From: Valencia hispanica
Lineage: Eukaryota > Chordata > Actinopteri > Cyprinodontiformes > Valenciidae
Assembly: GCA_963556495.2 (NCBI GenBank)
Contig: OY747709.1
Span: forward strand, 54,871,900-54,935,899
Direction of reading: 5' to 3'
Length of the DNA: 64,000 nt
Positions 60,701 to 61,554 of this stretch are shown one piece after another (within the stretch, counting starts at the first letter, position 1; every line of letters starts with the position of its first letter). The translations under genes and the position numbers were made by a program. Below the pieces are notes generated by a model that saw nothing but the letters and a program-made list of their open reading frames with translations, did no database searches and was not told the origin of the DNA.

Positions 60701-60872
60701 CCAATAAAAATAAGGAAAAACTGACACTAAATCCTTTTTTTCTCTGTTTATTTCTCTTCCTGATCCGTTTTAATTCAGGGAATTTCACTGCGGAAAGTTC
60801 TGCTGCAGAACTACCTATTTTCAAACAAGAAGACCAACCAGAAGAACGACCTGGTCGACCTGGGAGCTGCAG
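4287..60872 (+). CDS. itpr3: Inositol 1,4,5-trisphosphate receptor type 3, partial (38 exons; both ends outside the window)
   Basis: Tetrameric IP3-gated calcium-release channel of the endoplasmic reticulum membrane. Joining 38 GT-AG exons gives 4,974 bp (1,658 codons), matching vertebrate ITPR3 from about residue 54 to 1711 of roughly 2,670; all residue numbers in the exon entries are counted along this model from D54. In order it covers most of the N-terminal beta-trefoil suppressor domain, the second trefoil and armadillo parts of the IP3-binding core, then the RIH/armadillo solenoid. IP3-contact motifs are present: RTT in the 6th exon, NRERQKLMR in the 12th and DYRKNQ in the 13th. Type 3 identity comes from paralogue-specific segments such as [10 protein letters not shown] and [10 protein letters not shown]. 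The transmembrane pore and C-terminus are not in the window, nor is the start codon. Every splice phase agrees, no internal stop was found, and exon sequence is conserved, so the gene looks functional. Confidence 0.97.
4556..4642 (+). CDS. itpr3: itpr3 exon 2 of window (residues ~95-123)
   Basis: Acceptor CTGCAG, donor CAG|GTGATG, phase 0 to 0, 29 codons. It reads [20 protein letters not shown] then VVKYGTVIQ. The [11 protein letters not shown] string is diagnostic for type 3 receptors. Part of the suppressor domain. Confidence 0.97.
5785..6500. repeat. Interspersed repeat, copy 1 (second copy at 30508-31010)
   Basis: Shared blocks in the same order and orientation: GCTCTACACGGAGACAAAAC with AACAGAGTCTGTAAA, then GGCGGCGCTGTGACA, GGCTAACAGGACAAATCTAT, and GGCGCCATGTTTGTTTACTT. 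The family was not identified; it looks like a dispersed non-autonomous element. Confidence 0.6.
5849..5922. repeat. GAA/GAAGGA purine tract
   Basis: Imperfect GAA triplets with GGAGAAG interruptions, purine-only over most of its length on the + strand. Confidence 0.85.
6725..7010 (+). mobile_element. L2-like LINE ORF2 fragment
   Basis: One frame reads [20 protein letters not shown], the typical region downstream of the L2 reverse-transcriptase motifs. The rest is frame-shifted and decayed. Confidence 0.6.
7436..7459. repeat. (GT)n microsatellite
   Basis: Twelve GT units. Confidence 0.9.
7533..7940 (-). mobile_element. Rex1-type LINE 3' fragment (reverse strand)
   Basis: On the reverse strand a frame reads [40 protein letters not shown] and [20 protein letters not shown], characteristic of the C-terminal part of Rex1/CR1-type ORF2. 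It ends in the TTTATTGATCCCAG / TTGAATTGAATT-type tail at 7533-7570. Truncated at the 5' side. Confidence 0.8.
8850..9955 (-). mobile_element. L2-clade LINE 3' half with YADD reverse-transcriptase box (defective)
   Basis: Reverse-strand frames give [20 protein letters not shown] and [19 protein letters not shown] (catalytic YADD box), then after frame breaks [20 protein letters not shown] and [20 protein letters not shown]. It is 5'-truncated and interrupted by stops, so dead. A run of nine G (9172-9180) corresponds to a Pro-rich stretch. Confidence 0.85.
9975..10540 (-). mobile_element. Second L2-like LINE fragment
   Basis: Reverse-strand frame [20 protein letters not shown], then [20 protein letters not shown] and [15 protein letters not shown], typical of L2 ORF2 downstream of the RT core. 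Its sequence differs from the copy directly to its left, so it is a separate insertion. Confidence 0.7.
10858..10896 (+). mobile_element. Rex1-type tail remnant
   Basis: AAAGTATTTTTGAATTGAAT followed by further TTGAA repeats, as at the 3' end of the LINE at 30975-31385. Confidence 0.5.
10928..11094. mobile_element. 167-bp hAT miniature element with exact 8-bp TSD
   Basis: Ends are CATTGTTTCCCAACCC and, reverse-complemented, CAGTGTCTCCCAACCC. It is flanked by identical ATTTAGGC copies at 10920-10927 and 11095-11102. It lies 138 bp upstream of an itpr3 exon. Confidence 0.85.
11233..11391 (+). CDS. itpr3: itpr3 exon 3 of window (residues ~124-176)
   Basis: 53 codons, phase 0 to 0. Contains the highly conserved [20 protein letters not shown] and [10 protein letters not shown] core plus [16 protein letters not shown], a MIR-type beta-trefoil repeat of the suppressor domain. 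Acceptor TGTGCAG, donor AAC|GTAAAG. It is separated from the previous exon by a 6.6-kb repeat-rich intron. Confidence 0.98.
11392..12701 (+). other. Intron, AT-rich
   Basis: Very AT-rich with no gene. 12240-12360 resembles the SINE-type consensus found elsewhere in the window (GTTTGAACCAGCAACC near its end), strongly decayed. Confidence 0.6.
12702..12800 (+). CDS. itpr3: itpr3 exon 4 of window (residues ~177-209)
   Basis: 33 codons, phase 0 to 0, acceptor GGCTGCAG, donor GAG|GTGAGA. Reads [20 protein letters not shown] then [13 protein letters not shown], trefoil sequence at the end of the suppressor domain. SNYELSD is the type 3 form. Confidence 0.97.
13083..13166 (+). CDS. itpr3: itpr3 exon 5 of window (residues ~210-237)
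   Basis: 28 codons, phase 0 to 0, acceptor CCCTGCAG, donor GGA|GTGAGT. Encodes [20 protein letters not shown] then HREEVLKG, spanning the boundary between suppressor domain and IP3-binding core. Confidence 0.97.
13355..13501 (+). CDS. itpr3: itpr3 exon 6 of window (residues ~238-286), IP3-binding core
   Basis: 49 codons, phase 0 to 0, acceptor CTATCAG, donor GAG|GTACAC. Contains [13 protein letters not shown] and [20 protein letters not shown]. In the characterised receptors the RTT cluster lies in the beta-trefoil face of the IP3 pocket and contacts the phosphates; it is intact here. Confidence 0.98.
13502..14255 (+). other. Intron without recognised features
   Basis: I see no repeat family, RNA gene or additional exon here. 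Confidence 0.6.
14256..14351 (+). CDS. itpr3: itpr3 exon 7 of window (residues ~287-318)
   Basis: 32 codons, phase 0 to 0, acceptor CCGTCAG, donor GAG|GTAACC. Reads [20 protein letters not shown] then [12 protein letters not shown], a conserved MIR/trefoil segment of the IP3-binding core. Confidence 0.98.
14755..15055 (+). repeat. Dispersed repeat, copy 1 (intact reference for 24190-25070)
   Basis: Contains TTCCAATCAGTTAAAAAGTT, GGAATCCCAGCAGATTG and GAGGAAAAACTCCCCTTTAA. The same order recurs at 24205-25045, where a further element has inserted. Family not identified; common-looking teleost interspersed repeat. Confidence 0.7.
15672..15719. repeat. (AT)n microsatellite
   Basis: About 24 uninterrupted AT units. 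Confidence 0.95.
15789..15833 (+). CDS. itpr3: itpr3 exon 8 of window, 45-bp variable exon (residues ~319-333)
   Basis: Fifteen codons, [15 protein letters not shown], between TTTTGCAG and TCG|GTGAGT. The start matches the type 3 ENPxYKGD motif; the rest falls in the variable loop of the core, which is longer in mammals as I recall it. Phase 0 to 0, so skipping it would keep frame; whether it is alternatively spliced cannot be seen from DNA. Confidence 0.88.
15916..16058 (+). CDS. itpr3: itpr3 exon 9 of window (residues ~334-381)
   Basis: Phase 0 to 2, acceptor TCCGCAG, donor CG|GTGAGA. After a variable [13 protein letters not shown] stretch it reads [20 protein letters not shown] then [12 protein letters not shown], conserved trefoil sequence of the IP3-binding core. 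Confidence 0.97.
16790..17340. mobile_element. hAT-type miniature element, family A copy 1
   Basis: Ends TAAGCCTGGGCGATAACG and (reverse-complemented) CAGTGGTGGGCCATAT. Exact 8-bp target duplication CTTAGAGC at 16782-16789 and 17341-17348. Internal block GCAGAACAACTTCAAAAAAG is shared with 27029-27534 and 52612-53097. Confidence 0.88.
17601..18462 (-). mobile_element. hAT element relic with BED-finger-like reading frame
   Basis: Ends CAGTGTTGGGTATAGTTACT and, reverse-complemented, CAGTGTTGTGGGTAACGCGT, with exact 8-bp duplications ACTCTGAC (17593-17600, 18463-18470). On the reverse strand 17951-18148 encodes [20 protein letters not shown] followed by ITVKCTLC, resembling the N-terminal BED zinc finger of hAT transposases. 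The catalytic region is absent. Confidence 0.88.
19810..20272. mobile_element. piggyBac-like miniature element (TTAA target)
   Basis: Ends AGGGGACATATTATG and reverse-complemented AGGAGACAAATTATG, each bordered by TTAA (19806-19809, 20273-20276). The TTAA target suggests piggyBac mobilisation; no transposase frame is present. Confidence 0.75.
20430..20502 (+). mobile_element. tRNA-derived SINE head
   Basis: GGTAGCACTGCTGCCTTGTG then GGGTTCGAATCCCAGC, a box A/box B-like pair in a degenerate tRNA-like arrangement. Too decayed to be a tRNA gene. Confidence 0.55.
20559..20658 (+). CDS. itpr3: itpr3 exon 10 of window (residues ~381-414)
   Basis: Completes a split Arg, then [20 protein letters not shown] and [13 protein letters not shown]. 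Acceptor CTTTCAG, donor [19 protein letters not shown] is a signature of the second trefoil. It follows a 4.5-kb intron full of DNA transposons. Confidence 0.98.
20659..21796 (+). other. Intron with one short hAT miniature element
   Basis: Apart from the element at 21287-21515 I recognise nothing. Confidence 0.6.
21287..21515. mobile_element. 229-bp hAT miniature element with exact TSD
   Basis: Perfect terminal repeats TAGGGCTGGGCGAT.../...ATCGCCCAGCCCTA, with exact GTTTGGAT duplications at 21279-21286 and 21516-21523. The TIR resembles family A but the interior is different. Confidence 0.9.
21797..21957 (+). CDS. itpr3: itpr3 exon 11 of window (residues ~415-468)
   Basis: Phase 0 to 2, acceptor CCTGCAG, donor CAG|GTAAGG. 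Contains [20 protein letters not shown], then [12 protein letters not shown] and FISQNDR, the type 3 form of the start of the armadillo half of the IP3-binding core. Confidence 0.98.
22066..22207 (+). CDS. itpr3: itpr3 exon 12 of window, IP3-contact helix (residues ~468-515)
   Basis: Acceptor TCCTCAG, donor CAG|GTCGGA. Reads [20 protein letters not shown] and ends with [17 protein letters not shown]. The first Arg, the Lys and the last Arg of NRERQKLMR correspond to the phosphate-contact residues R504, K508 and R511 of type 1 (numbering from memory); all are present. Confidence 0.98.
22208..23187 (+). other. Intron with L2 fragment
   Basis: 22505-22860 is an L2 reverse-transcriptase fragment; the remainder is unassigned. 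Confidence 0.7.
22505..22860 (-). mobile_element. L2-clade LINE RT fragment
   Basis: Reverse-strand frame [20 protein letters not shown] then [19 protein letters not shown], nearly the same as 8850-9955. Pro-Gln of the PQG motif is PWG here, and both ends are truncated. Confidence 0.85.
23188..23352 (+). CDS. itpr3: itpr3 exon 13 of window (residues ~516-570)
   Basis: 55 codons, phase 0 to 0, acceptor GTTCAG, donor CAG|GTCTGT. Ends [17 protein letters not shown]; the YRK triplet corresponds to the IP3-contacting Tyr-Arg-Lys of the core. IFGILKAPF at the start is the type 3 form. Confidence 0.98.
23353..23774 (+). other. Intron, nothing recognised
   Basis: No repeat or RNA gene seen. Confidence 0.6.
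23775..23947 (+). CDS. itpr3: itpr3 exon 14 of window (residues ~571-628)
   Basis: Phase 0 to 2, acceptor CCTGCAG, donor CAG|GTACGT. Contains [20 protein letters not shown] then [20 protein letters not shown], near-invariant RIH-domain sequence at the end of the IP3-binding core. Confidence 0.98.
24205..25070 (+). repeat. Dispersed repeat, copy 2, interrupted
   Basis: Same sequence as 14755-15055 (CATTCCAATCAG, GGAATCCCAGCAG, GTAGCGACAGTGGAGAGGAA, AACAGGAAGAAACCTCC), but interrupted between GAGTCATT and ATTGACTTGAGG by the element at 24283-24912. Confidence 0.8.
24283..24912. mobile_element. 630-bp TIR element with 3-bp target duplication (Harbinger-like)
   Basis: Ends GGGTGTTTCTCAATGTCAAG and reverse-complemented GGGTGTTTCTCAATGCCAAG. 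Flanked by ATT on both sides; the uninterrupted copy of the host repeat at 14915 confirms a 3-bp duplication. No transposase frame. Confidence 0.82.
25280..25399 (+). CDS. itpr3: itpr3 exon 15 of window (residues ~628-668)
   Basis: Acceptor TTTGCAG, donor AGA|GTGAGT. Reads [20 protein letters not shown] then [19 protein letters not shown]. Helical-domain start, strongly conserved across receptor types. Confidence 0.97.
25400..26297 (+). other. Intron with compound tetranucleotide repeat
   Basis: Apart from 25933-26116, no features recognised. Confidence 0.6.
25933..26116. repeat. Compound (GGAT)n / GATAAATT repeat
   Basis: Runs of GGAT are punctuated by GATAAATT about five times, giving a higher-order pattern of 16-44 bp blocks. 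Confidence 0.92.
26298..26379 (+). CDS. itpr3: itpr3 exon 16 of window, variable linker (residues ~668-695)
   Basis: Acceptor GTTTTAG, donor GAG|GTAGGA. Reads [16 protein letters not shown] then [11 protein letters not shown]. This is a lineage-variable acidic linker (mammalian type 3 has a different sequence ending in acidic residues), so support comes mainly from splice sites, phase and position. Confidence 0.88.
26488..26603 (+). CDS. itpr3: itpr3 exon 17 of window (residues ~696-734)
   Basis: Acceptor TTGCTCAG, donor CAG|GTAAAT. Begins [20 protein letters not shown] and continues [18 protein letters not shown], matching the type 3 EVWLTWTDK and RQLAQEAR region of the solenoid. Confidence 0.97.
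26690..26941 (+). CDS. itpr3: itpr3 exon 18 of window (residues ~734-818)
   Basis: The longest exon here (252 bp). Acceptor TCATTAG, donor AGA|GTTAGT. Contains [40 protein letters not shown] and [17 protein letters not shown], all highly conserved helical repeats. A 5.7-kb intron with a tRNA-Lys relic cluster follows. Confidence 0.98.
27029..27534. mobile_element. hAT-type miniature element, family A copy 2
   Basis: Left end TAGGCCTGGGCGATATGGCC, right end reverse-complemented TAGCAGTGGGCAATATA. Flanks AGTTACAG and AATTACAG match at 7 of 8. Shares GCAGAACAACTTCAAAAAAA with copies 1 and 3. Confidence 0.83.
27664..27736 (+). tRNA. tRNA-Lys (anticodon TTT), best-preserved copy
   Basis: Seven-base acceptor stem GCCTGAG/TTCAGGC, anticodon stem TCAGA/TCTGA with loop CTTTTAA (anticodon TTT), T arm CAGGG-TTCAAGT-CCCTG, 73 nt, no intron, no encoded CCA. 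The D stem has one mismatch (GCTC against AAGC), so it may be a weak or tRNA-like gene. Confidence 0.6.
28469..28818. mobile_element. Miniature element with GGTGCGTTCACACCGC ends
   Basis: Left end GGTGCGTTCACACCGCAC, right end GGGCGGTGTTAACGCACC. It interrupts a tandem block whose uninterrupted copies (27580, 31800) read AGTAAGAGTGCCAGCAG or AGTAAGACTACCAGCAG, consistent with a 3-bp TAA/TTA target. Confidence 0.7.
28926..29364 (+). mobile_element. Solo LTR of an LTR retrotransposon
   Basis: Begins TGTGGTGGAAAATTC and ends GCCATTACA (TG...CA), flanked by GTTC on both sides (28922-28925, 29365-29368). It contains a TATTAAATACTTAA stretch that could supply a polyadenylation signal. A reverse-strand relative lies at about 54462-54886, and a more distant one frames 53637-55740. 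No internal coding region. Confidence 0.75.
29378..29449 (+). pseudogene. tRNA-Lys(TTT)-derived pseudogene
   Basis: GCCTGAGTAGCTCAGTTGGT then CAGACTTTTAAGCTGATAG and CAGGGTTCAATTCCCTG. Anticodon arm and 3' acceptor strand (TTCAGCC) carry mismatches. Its 5' flank was hit by the solo LTR 13 bp upstream. Confidence 0.65.
29681..30404. mobile_element. Miniature element with GTTCACAC ends, partly duplicated
   Basis: Left GTACGTTCACACCAAAGCGT, right GTTCAGTGTGAACGCAC. The sequence just outside (29522-29612) is an inverted relative of 30310-30400, sharing TTTACATGTAAA and GACGCGCGT blocks, so one end is duplicated or two related elements abut. Confidence 0.55.
30508..31010. repeat. Interspersed repeat, copy 2
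   Basis: GGCTCTACACAGAGATAAAA, GGCTAACAGGACAAATCTAT, GCGCCATGTTTGTTTACTTT in the same order as 5785-6500. Confidence 0.6.
31010..31385 (+). mobile_element. Rex1-type LINE 3' fragment
   Basis: Reads [20 protein letters not shown] then [18 protein letters not shown], stops, and ends CTCTGGGATCAATAAAGTGT plus TTGAATTGAAT repeats, the diagnostic 3' end that also marks five other tails in this window. Confidence 0.8.
31493..31552 (+). pseudogene. tRNA-Lys-derived fragment (5' part missing)
   Basis: CAGACTTTTAATCTGAAGGT, then GGGGTTCGAGTCCCTGTTCA. Anticodon and T arms are intact but the 5' acceptor strand and most of the D arm are gone. Confidence 0.65.
31944..32001 (+). pseudogene. tRNA-Lys-derived fragment
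   Basis: GTCGGTATAGCAGCAGACC, TTTAATCTGAGG and GGTTCGAGTCCCTGTTCAGG; truncated at the 5' end with stem mismatches. Confidence 0.6.
32079..32100 (+). pseudogene. tRNA-Lys T-arm fragment
   Basis: GGGTTCAATTCCTCGTTCAG, only the T arm and 3' acceptor strand of the same family. Confidence 0.5.
32625..32769 (+). CDS. itpr3: itpr3 exon 19 of window (residues ~818-866)
   Basis: Acceptor ATTCTCAG, donor GAG|GTATTT. Completes Asp, then [30 protein letters not shown] and EEKNKLTYE, the type 3 form of the conserved YDSN...NKLTFEV segment. Confidence 0.97.
32861..33005 (+). CDS. itpr3: itpr3 exon 20 of window (residues ~867-915)
   Basis: Acceptor GCGTAG, donor [29 protein letters not shown] then [12 protein letters not shown] is strongly conserved; the tail [16 protein letters not shown] is lineage-variable. 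It is followed by the 6.8-kb intron holding the 15-bp minisatellite. Confidence 0.97.
33202..34232. mobile_element. Probable TIR element with GAATCGATTC-rich ends
   Basis: Left GTGCTGTGTTGAAAAGAAAT...GAATCGATTC; right, reverse-complemented, AGCTGGGTATTGATTTGAAT...GAATCGATTCCG. Ends are degenerate and no clean target duplication is seen. Confidence 0.45.
34356..39604. mobile_element. Long inverted-repeat element containing the expanded minisatellite
   Basis: The outer arms 34356-34483 and 39480-39604 are inverted copies: reversed, the right arm reads TGTACATTTCAGGACATCCT and the left TGTACATTTTAGGACATCCT, continuing through CAGACCT, CAGCCTCA and AAAACGCATCAGGTCTCA. Inner arms 34495-34600 and 34925-35016 are also inverted copies (TTCACTTCAACTCGTTTTTT against TTCACTTCAGCTCGTTTTTT). 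Between outer and inner parts the left arm has one copy of the 15-bp unit; the right arm has about 297. A palindromic GTAC borders both ends, which may or may not be a target duplication. No transposase frame. Confidence 0.75.
35017..39480 (+). repeat. 15-bp minisatellite, about 297 units
   Basis: Consensus TTTTGTCTGAGTCCG, with TGATGCCG, TGATATCG, TGATACCG, TGATTCCG and TAATACCG variants of the second half. The phase is broken near 37375-37390 by a short unit (TATGGTGCCG). Because 15 is divisible by three and the unit has no stop in several frames, it produces ORFs of 715, 1395 and 710 residues on + and 710 and 719 on the reverse strand (LSESV, DKTDS repeats). These are not treated as genes. 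Confidence 0.97.
39841..40043 (+). CDS. itpr3: itpr3 exon 21 of window (residues ~915-982)
   Basis: Acceptor TCCAAAG, donor [29 protein letters not shown] matches type 3; a Gly/Arg-rich variable region ([20 protein letters not shown]) follows, then [15 protein letters not shown]. Splicing must bridge the 4.5-kb repeat array just upstream. Confidence 0.97.
40588..40895 (-). mobile_element. SINE-like repeat (reverse orientation)
   Basis: GCATTTATATAGCGCTTTTC start, CTTGCCCAAGGACACAACGA in the middle, and a box-B-like TGGAATCAAACCCACGA near the end, the common teleost short repeat in reverse. Confidence 0.7.
41341..41440 (-). mobile_element. Rex1-type tail remnant
   Basis: AATTCAATTCAAATTCAAAA, then TTGATCCCAGAGGGAAATTA and ATTTAAGGAGTTGT, the reverse complement of the LINE end at 31290-31380. 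Confidence 0.75.
41515..41955 (-). mobile_element. L2-clade LINE fragment with internal deletion
   Basis: Reverse-strand frame [20 protein letters not shown], then [20 protein letters not shown] and [17 protein letters not shown]. It joins, after a G-run at 41661-41671, to the C-terminal [15 protein letters not shown] region, so part of the middle is missing compared with 8850-9955. Confidence 0.82.
43210..43330 (+). CDS. itpr3: itpr3 exon 22 of window (residues ~983-1023)
   Basis: Acceptor CTTCATCAG, donor [29 protein letters not shown] then [20 protein letters not shown]. The first half is near-identical among receptors; the end is the variable linker. Confidence 0.97.
43502..43556 (+). 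CDS. itpr3: itpr3 exon 23 of window, 55-bp exon (residues ~1023-1041)
   Basis: Acceptor CCCATCAG, donor TTGG|GTATGT. Encodes [17 protein letters not shown], matching the type 3 [18 protein letters not shown] segment. Both flanking codons are split and both complete correctly. Confidence 0.95.
43632..43797 (+). CDS. itpr3: itpr3 exon 24 of window (residues ~1041-1096)
   Basis: Acceptor CTGTGCAG, donor CAG|GTGCAC. Reads [40 protein letters not shown] then [15 protein letters not shown], one of the most conserved solenoid repeats. Confidence 0.98.
43798..45258 (+). other. Intron with ATGG microsatellite
   Basis: Only the tetranucleotide repeat is recognised; flanks with CCTGGCTCTTGCCCAATGAC look like an old dispersed repeat. 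Confidence 0.6.
44378..44449. repeat. (ATGG)n microsatellite
   Basis: About 18 perfect ATGG units, ending in ACGGACAGAC variants. Confidence 0.95.
45259..45426 (+). CDS. itpr3: itpr3 exon 25 of window (residues ~1097-1152)
   Basis: Acceptor GTTTTTAG, donor [29 protein letters not shown] then [14 protein letters not shown] matches type 3 closely. The 3' end encodes a Lys-rich, low-complexity linker ([14 protein letters not shown]), comparable in position to the KKGSGKGEEVEAG linker of mammals. Confidence 0.97.
45427..46808 (+). other. Intron with SINE-like relic
   Basis: 46120-46290 contains CATTCACCCATTCATACACG and GTGTCTTTCCCAAGGACACG, a decayed relative of the repeat at 40588-40895. Nothing else recognised. 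Confidence 0.6.
46809..46883 (+). CDS. itpr3: itpr3 exon 26 of window, linker exon (residues ~1153-1177)
   Basis: Acceptor CCTGCAG, donor GAG|GTGAGA, 25 codons. [20 protein letters not shown] then QNVKE. Only the NYQxVK end is clearly homologous to other receptors; the first part is variable linker. Phase and splice sites agree with both neighbours. Confidence 0.88.
46884..47841 (+). other. Intron, nothing recognised
   Basis: No RNA gene, exon or named repeat seen. Confidence 0.55.
47842..47961 (+). CDS. itpr3: itpr3 exon 27 of window (residues ~1178-1217)
   Basis: Acceptor TGCTGTAG, donor [18 protein letters not shown], then [20 protein letters not shown] and QVSYDK; the [12 protein letters not shown] string is type 3-like. 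Confidence 0.98.
48155..48277 (+). CDS. itpr3: itpr3 exon 28 of window (residues ~1218-1258)
   Basis: Acceptor CTGTGCAG, donor [29 protein letters not shown] then [20 protein letters not shown], conserved armadillo repeats. Confidence 0.98.
48278..50742 (+). other. Intron with Harbinger-like element
   Basis: Contains the element at 48629-49591, and a short SINE/LINE tail at 49691-49765 (AATCAATCAACATTTATCTA and AAAGTGCTTCACA). The remainder to 50742 is unassigned. Confidence 0.65.
48629..49591 (+). mobile_element. Harbinger-like element with relic MADF/Myb-type frame
   Basis: Ends AAAGGTCTTTGCACACCGGG and, reverse-complemented, AAAGGTCTTTGCACATGGGT. Near 48914-49035 a broken frame starts MAERLI, hits a stop, then reads [20 protein letters not shown] then GYKDGE, resembling the MADF/Myb-like DNA-binding protein of PIF/Harbinger transposons. 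No transposase is present. Confidence 0.68.
50743..50943 (+). CDS. itpr3: itpr3 exon 29 of window (residues ~1259-1325)
   Basis: 67 codons, phase 0 to 0, donor GAG|GTGAGG. I place the acceptor at CTCCTGCAG because [11 protein letters not shown] then aligns with LLEAETMQHIF of other receptors; a second CAG six bases downstream (NAGNAG-like spacing of 6) would delete only Leu-Gln. Contains [20 protein letters not shown] and [17 protein letters not shown]. Confidence 0.97.
51026..51141 (+). CDS. itpr3: itpr3 exon 30 of window (residues ~1326-1364)
   Basis: Acceptor GTCTCAG, donor [29 protein letters not shown] then [18 protein letters not shown]. The split codon at its end reads Arg where other receptors, as I recall, have Met (SPLMYH). 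Confidence 0.97.
51989..52394. mobile_element. hAT-type miniature element with TATCGATA-rich ends
   Basis: Ends TAGGGATGTAAGAATATATC and, reverse-complemented, TAGGGATGTGTATTGGC. Flanks ATTGATTC and TTTGATTC match 7 of 8. Interior starts and ends with ATCGATACA/CGCGATACATATCG motifs. Confidence 0.82.
52612..53097. mobile_element. hAT-type miniature element, family A copy 3
   Basis: Ends TAGAGCTGGGCGATATGGCC and reverse-complemented TAGTAGTGGGCGATATA, exact GTTGGGAG duplications at 52604-52611 and 53098-53105. Internal GCAGAACAACTTCAAAAAAG shared with copies 1 and 2. Confidence 0.9.
53290..53636 (-). mobile_element. L2-clade LINE C-terminal fragment
   Basis: Reverse-strand frame [58 protein letters not shown]. 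It contains a 12-G run (53512-53525). Its right side ends abruptly where an LTR-like sequence starts (GTAAGGAC|TGTTAGG). Confidence 0.85.
53940..55622 (+). mobile_element. hAT element relic (1.7 kb), nested
   Basis: Ends AGGGATGGGCATAATTAATC and, reverse-complemented, CTAGGGATGGGAATTCGG, with exact TTTGAATT duplications at 53932-53939 and 55623-55630. At 54183 a frame reads [20 protein letters not shown] followed by [12 protein letters not shown], resembling the BED-finger start of hAT transposases, then breaks. The central part is occupied by a reverse-oriented LTR. Confidence 0.8.
54462..54886 (-). mobile_element. Reverse-oriented solo LTR inside the hAT relic
   Basis: Reverse complement of 28926-29364: shares CCCAGAAGGCGTTTAAGTAT, GTCTGGCCAGACA, GAGGGGACAGAGTTACTCGT and ends ATTTTCCACCACA. 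No internal region; target duplication not clear. Confidence 0.75.
55991..56126 (+). CDS. itpr3: itpr3 exon 31 of window (residues ~1364-1409)
   Basis: Acceptor CCTCTGCAG, donor [29 protein letters not shown] then [20 protein letters not shown], essentially the type 3 consensus. It follows a 4.8-kb intron with nested transposons. Confidence 0.98.
56209..56334 (+). CDS. itpr3: itpr3 exon 32 of window (residues ~1410-1451)
   Basis: Acceptor GTCTGCAG, donor CGG|GTACCA, phase 0 to 0. [20 protein letters not shown] then [20 protein letters not shown], invariant solenoid sequence. The intron before it is only 82 bp. Confidence 0.98.
56563..56688 (+). CDS. itpr3: itpr3 exon 33 of window (residues ~1452-1493)
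   Basis: Acceptor CTCCTGCAG, donor [29 protein letters not shown] then [27 protein letters not shown] is the type 3 form. Confidence 0.98.
56777..56897 (+). CDS. itpr3: itpr3 exon 34 of window (residues ~1494-1534)
   Basis: Acceptor CCATCAG, donor CAG|GTAGCG, phase 0 to 1. [20 protein letters not shown] then [20 protein letters not shown]. Joining directly to the exon at 59956 gives an ungapped match to known receptors, skipping the minisatellite between them. Confidence 0.97.
56898..59955 (+). other. Intron with 72-bp purine-rich minisatellite
   Basis: Besides the minisatellite (57843-58735), 58806-58880 holds a tail-like ATTTATAAAGCGCTTTTCAT / AAAGTGCTTTACATGAC segment. 56898-57840 and 58900-59955 show nothing named. 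Confidence 0.7.
57843..58735 (+). repeat. 72-bp purine-rich minisatellite, about 11-12 units, with open frames
   Basis: GCAGATGAAGGGAGAGAGGC recurs at 72-bp steps (57911, 57983, 58055, 58223, 58463 ...), with 96-bp steps where a 24-bp block (AGAAGGAGAGACCAGAGG) is duplicated. One + frame encodes [24 protein letters not shown] repeats, another [11 protein letters not shown] repeats, and the reverse strand an all-Leu-rich frame. The best + frame runs from CAG|CAGAGAGG (57850) to CACAG|GTGAGG (58750). Confidence 0.92.
59956..60137 (+). CDS. itpr3: itpr3 exon 35 of window (residues ~1534-1594)
   Basis: Acceptor TCTCCAG, donor [29 protein letters not shown], then a Ser-rich variable stretch, ending [14 protein letters not shown] as in type 3 ([11 protein letters not shown]). 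Confidence 0.97.
60221..60369 (+). CDS. itpr3: itpr3 exon 36 of window (residues ~1595-1644)
   Basis: Acceptor CCTCAG, donor [49 protein letters not shown] then RCESGGFIS, strongly conserved. Confidence 0.98.
60448..60556 (+). CDS. itpr3: itpr3 exon 37 of window (residues ~1644-1680)
   Basis: Acceptor TGTGTAG, donor [29 protein letters not shown] then [30 protein letters not shown] is the type 3 consensus. Confidence 0.97.
60779..60872 (+). CDS. itpr3: itpr3 exon 38 of window, last one seen (residues ~1681-1712)
   Basis: Acceptor AATTCAG, donor CAG|GTAAAA, phase 0 to 1. [20 protein letters not shown] then [11 protein letters not shown] aligns with the type 3 NQLRKMLLQNYLQNRKS region. The next exon (expected to encode a CRLDKEGATKLV-like segment) was not found in the remaining 3.1 kb. 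Confidence 0.92.
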
Positions 60873-60989
60873 GTAAAACTGGAGCCAGCTGCTGTTAGAG
60901 GGATGCCCCTACTTCCTGTTGCTCCTTCACAATAAAATACCTCACTTTAGGACAAGTTCTGTTTATTTACATAGCGCTAATTCACTACA

Positions 60990-61215
60990 GTGGGGCGACT
61001 GTGCCTCAGTAGGTAGAGTAGCTGTCTTAGCAATCAGAGGGTCATAGGTTCAATTCTAGCTTCCTCCTGTCACTTGCCAGTGTGCCCCTGGGCAAGGCAC
61101 TCAACCCCAAGTACCGAGCTCTATATCAGTGCATGAATGTGTGTGCGTTTGAGAGTGTGAATGTGGCTCCAAACTAAAGAGCTTTGAGTGTTCAGTACGA
61201 GTAGAAAAACACTAT
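60990..61215 (+). mobile_element. tRNA-derived SINE
   Basis: GGGGCGACTGTGCCTCAGTA then GGTAGAGTAGCTGTC (box A region) and GGTTCAATTCTAGC (box B region), followed by CCCCTGGGCAAGGCACTCAA and ACACTATGTAAGTTCAG; a full-length-looking, slightly decayed SINE on the + strand. Confidence 0.82.
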
Positions 61216-61554
61216 GTAAGTTCAGCCGGTTTACCATCTCGAGGTTCAGAACATTATAAAACAGAATTCACTTTAATCAGTGAAATATGGTTTTGTTTTG
61301 AAAAATTTTCAGGATTATATTAATACAAATACAAATTCTTTGTTTCAAAGGGATGTTTCATTCAGGCAATTTTTTTAACGTTGATTTTATGTATAAGATG
61401 AACACAGTTTCCTAAGGTCAACCTTTTATTTATCCATCCCCTCAGCTCTTTAAGGCTCTGCCTTCAGATATGTTTCAGTTACCAGGACTGGCCTAGTGTG
61501 GCCTGTAGAAATCTGCTGGACATTTATAGTAAGGAAGACGTTTTTGTGGTTGCT